Shown here: positions 3,961-5,772 of the stretch, piece by piece | How the letters are laid out: the number at the start of each line of letters is the position of its first letter | Numbering within the stretch: position 1 is the stretch's first letter | Assembly: GCA_945878385.1 (NCBI GenBank) | Contig: CAMCTE010000173.1 | Coordinates: 1-5,772 of the forward strand | Direction: 5' to 3' | DNA length: 5,772 nucleotides | Source: Azohydromonas lata NBRC 102462 | Lineage (GTDB): Bacteria > Pseudomonadota > Gammaproteobacteria > Burkholderiales > Burkholderiaceae_C | Made by a program: the position numbers and the translations under genes | Notes under the pieces: generated by a model | What the model saw: the letters and a program-made list of their open reading frames with translations, nothing else | Database searches by the model: none | What the model was told of the DNA's origin: nothing

Positions 3961-5772
3961 ATGAGCGTGCTCCACCGAATCGGCCTGCCCCTGCTGGGCT
4001 GGGCCTTCGCTGTCAATCTTCTGGCGGCCACAGCCGCCGCGGCACCGGCCCGCGAAGCAGGCTTGAAGCAGCCACGCCCGCAGGCCACGGCGCTGGCCGA
4101 AAACCCTTCCTTGGCCCGCGTGATCGTGAAATACCGGGCCGATGCCAACACCCGGCGCATCCTGCAGGCCCGAGCAGGAGAAGGTGCGGTGCAGGCCGTC
4201 ACGGGCCGCAATGCCGGCCCGATGCACGCAGCGCGCATGGGCGAGCTCATGCGCGTGCCGCTGAAAAACGGCCGCATCCTGGGCCCGCGCACCCAATCTC
4301 TGATCGGCTCGGGCTTGAGTTCGGAAGAACTGGTGCGCCGCCTGCGCGCGCGCCCCGAAGTGGAGTGGGCCGAAGTGGACCAGCGCCGGCGCCTGCTGAA
4401 CATGCCCAACGACCCCTTGCTGGCCGCCGCGCAGCCGGCGGGCACCACGCCGGCTGTGGGCCAGTGGTACTTGCGCGCCCCTTCAGGCGATGTGATTTCT
4501 TCCATCAATGCCCTGGGTGCCTGGGCAGTGACCACTGGGCTGCCTTCGGTGACGGTGGCGGTGTTGGATACCGGCATACGGTCTGACCACCCCGACCTGA
4601 AGAGCAAGCTCTATCAAGGTTACGACTTCATTGGCTTGGACCGAGGCGGTCTGGCCGACACCGCGCAGGACGGCGATGGACGCGATGCCGACCCCACCGA
4701 CCCGGGTGACGGGGCCAACGCGGGCGACTGCGGAGCGGGCGAACCGGCCAGCAGCAGCAGTTGGCACGGAACGCAAGTGGCCGGTCTGATCGGCGCGGCC
4801 ACCAACAACGGCATCGGCATGGCCGGCGTGGGTTGGCAGGCGATGGTGCTGCCCATTCGGGTGTTGGGCCGCTGTGGCGGCTATGACTCCGACATCGTGG
4901 CGGCCATGCGTTGGGCCGGCGGCGTCACGGACAATGTGGGTGCGAATTCGGTGGTCACCGTGCGCAACCCCAACCCGGCGCGCGTGATCAACATGAGCCT
5001 GGGGTCGCAGGGCAGTTGCACCAATGTTTACCGGGATGCCATTGCCGAACTGCGCAATGCCGGCGTCGTGACGGTGGCTGCTGCCGGCAACGACACCGGC
5101 CTGGCGGTGTCGGTTCCGGCCAACTGCCCCGGCGCGGTGGCGGTGGCCGGCGTGCGCCATGTGGGCAGCAAGGTCGGTTATTCCAATATCGGGCCCGAAG
5201 TGGCGCTGGCGGCACCGGCCGGCAACTGCGTGAACCTGGACGGCAGTTGCCTGTACCCACTGCTGACCACCGTGAACAACGGCGACAAGGCGGCCACCAC
5301 CAACGGCTACACCGACGGGCGCAACTTCACAGTGGGCACGAGCTTCGCCGCGCCCCTGGTGGCGGGAACAGTGGGGCTGATGCTGTCGGTTGACCCGGCC
5401 CTCACACCGGCGAAGGTGCGTGAGATCCTGCAGTCCACAGCACGCCCTTTCCCCGCGAGTCGGCCGCTGGCCACTGGCGAGGACCCGGTTGCCGCGTGCA
5501 GGGCACCTGACGCCACCGATCAGCTGGAGTGTTTCTGCACCACCACGACCTGCGGCGCTGGCCTTCTGGATGCGGCCGCAGCCGTTACCCTGACGGATGC
5601 CCAGCGCTCCACCACCATGAGCACGGCACAGCGCGACATCATTCGCCTGCATCAGGCCTTCTACGGCACCTCACCGAGCCACCTGCGGCTCAATGAGTTG
5701 GTGGACCAGGTGATGGTCAGCAGCGCTTCTGCAGTGGCGGCCACGATGGCCAATGACTTCCGCATGATGGCG
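3961..5772 (+). CDS. Secreted subtilisin-like (S8) serine protease, N-terminal 604 codons
   Basis: The frame is uninterrupted from the ATG to the right edge, so the C-terminus is missing. Residues 1-30 form a Sec signal peptide: His-Arg near the start, a hydrophobic core about 8-22, then an Ala-rich stretch with AXA-type cleavage sites near 28-30. Residues about 50-145 resemble the subtilase propeptide, beginning ARVIVKYRA and ending EVEWAEVD before PNDPL (149-153), where mature enzymes of this group usually begin. The catalytic triad is complete: D203 in AVLDTGI, H269 in WHGTQVAG and S461 in GTSFAAP, with oxyanion N377 in AAAGND. An Asp-rich insert (237-251, DGDGRDADP...) probably binds calcium. 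All ten cysteines lie in the mature part (257, 305, 353, 389, 423, 430, 513, 524, 526, 531), consistent with disulfides and export. Residues about 555-600 resemble the start of a DUF4214-like domain (IIRLHQAFYG...), known from surface and secreted proteins. The substrate is unknown. It is functionally unrelated to gapA, 108 bp upstream, and probably a separate unit. Confidence 0.93.
   Translation, partial: MSVLHRIGLPLLGWAFAVNLLAATAAAAPAREAGLKQPRPQATALAENPSLARVIVKYRADANTRRILQARAGEGAVQAVTGRNAGPMHAARMGELMRVPLKNGRILGPRTQSLIGSGLSSEELVRRLRARPEVEWAEVDQRRRLLNMPNDPLLAAAQPAGTTPAVGQWYLRAPSGDVISSINALGAWAVTTGLPSVTVAVLDTGIRSDHPDLKSKLYQGYDFIGLDRGGLADTAQDGDGRDADPTDPGDGANAGDCGAGEPASSSSWHGTQVAGLIGAATNNGIGMAGVGWQAMVLPIRVLGRCGGYDSDIVAAMRWAGGVTDNVGANSVVTVRNPNPARVINMSLGSQGSCTNVYRDAIAELRNAGVVTVAAAGNDTGLAVSVPANCPGAVAVAGVRHVGSKVGYSNIGPEVALAAPAGNCVNLDGSCLYPLLTTVNNGDKAATTNGYTDGRNFTVGTSFAAPLVAGTVGLMLSVDPALTPAKVREILQSTARPFPASRPLATGEDPVAACRAPDATDQLECFCTTTTCGAGLLDAAAAVTLTDAQRSTTMSTAQRDIIRLHQAFYGTSPSHLRLNELVDQVMVSSASAVAATMANDFRMMA

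Noticed and set aside
3867..4586. Open frame of 239 codons on the plus strand, in another frame over the start of the protease
   Set aside because: Its start lies inside the hairpin after gapA, its translation is Arg/Pro/Gly rich, and the overlapping frame has a signal peptide, propeptide and ribosome-binding site.
4483..5652. Open frame of 389 codons on the minus strand inside the protease gene
   Set aside because: It is the antisense of a protein with an intact S8 catalytic triad. The His/Arg/Gly-rich translation has no domain signal.
1..5772. CRISPR arrays, tRNA or rRNA genes, insertion sequences, toxin-antitoxin or phage-defence genes
   Set aside because: No direct-repeat arrays, structural RNA signatures, transposase motifs or flanking target duplications are seen. 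Four protein genes fill nearly the whole window, and the visible frames show no frameshift.

Overview
The window reads as chromosomal DNA of a high-G+C proteobacterium, most likely a betaproteobacterium of the order Burkholderiales (Comamonadaceae or relatives). This rests on strong G/C preference at third codon positions, the style of the transketolase and GapA proteins, and a MurU-type sugar nucleotidyltransferase beside them. The placement is judged from remembered protein families, without a database search.

Layout. (1) Positions 1-436, minus strand: the first 145 codons of a MurU-like N-acetylmuramate-1-phosphate uridylyltransferase, running off the left edge. (2) Positions 437-636: a divergent intergenic region with a good -10 element for rightward transcription (TAGAAT, 502-507), a weaker leftward one next to the murU start, and two hairpins in the presumed leader of the next gene. 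(3) Positions 637-2742, plus strand: a complete transketolase (tkt, 701 aa). (4) A 93-bp gap holding an imperfect hairpin and a clear ribosome-binding site. (5) Positions 2836-3852, plus strand: a complete NAD-type glyceraldehyde-3-phosphate dehydrogenase (gapA, 338 aa). (6) A 108-bp gap dense in inverted repeats: an imperfect terminator-like hairpin, a CCCTAGGG-centred dyad, and several mutually exclusive pairings around the next ribosome-binding site. (7) Positions 3961-5772, plus strand: 604 codons, with no stop before the right edge, of a secreted subtilisin-like (S8) serine protease with signal peptide, propeptide, complete catalytic triad, ten cysteines and the start of a DUF4214-like tail.

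How the genes relate. tkt and gapA are central carbon genes sharing a metabolite: transketolase releases glyceraldehyde 3-phosphate and GapA oxidises it, so a tkt-gapA transcription unit makes sense. MurU belongs to peptidoglycan recycling and is divergently transcribed. The protease is functionally unrelated and looks like a separate unit with its own leader.

Nothing here amounts to a demonstrably new biological system. The three left-hand genes are ordinary. The parts most worth a second look are the structured region before the protease (3862-3960) and the protease's unseen C-terminal part.
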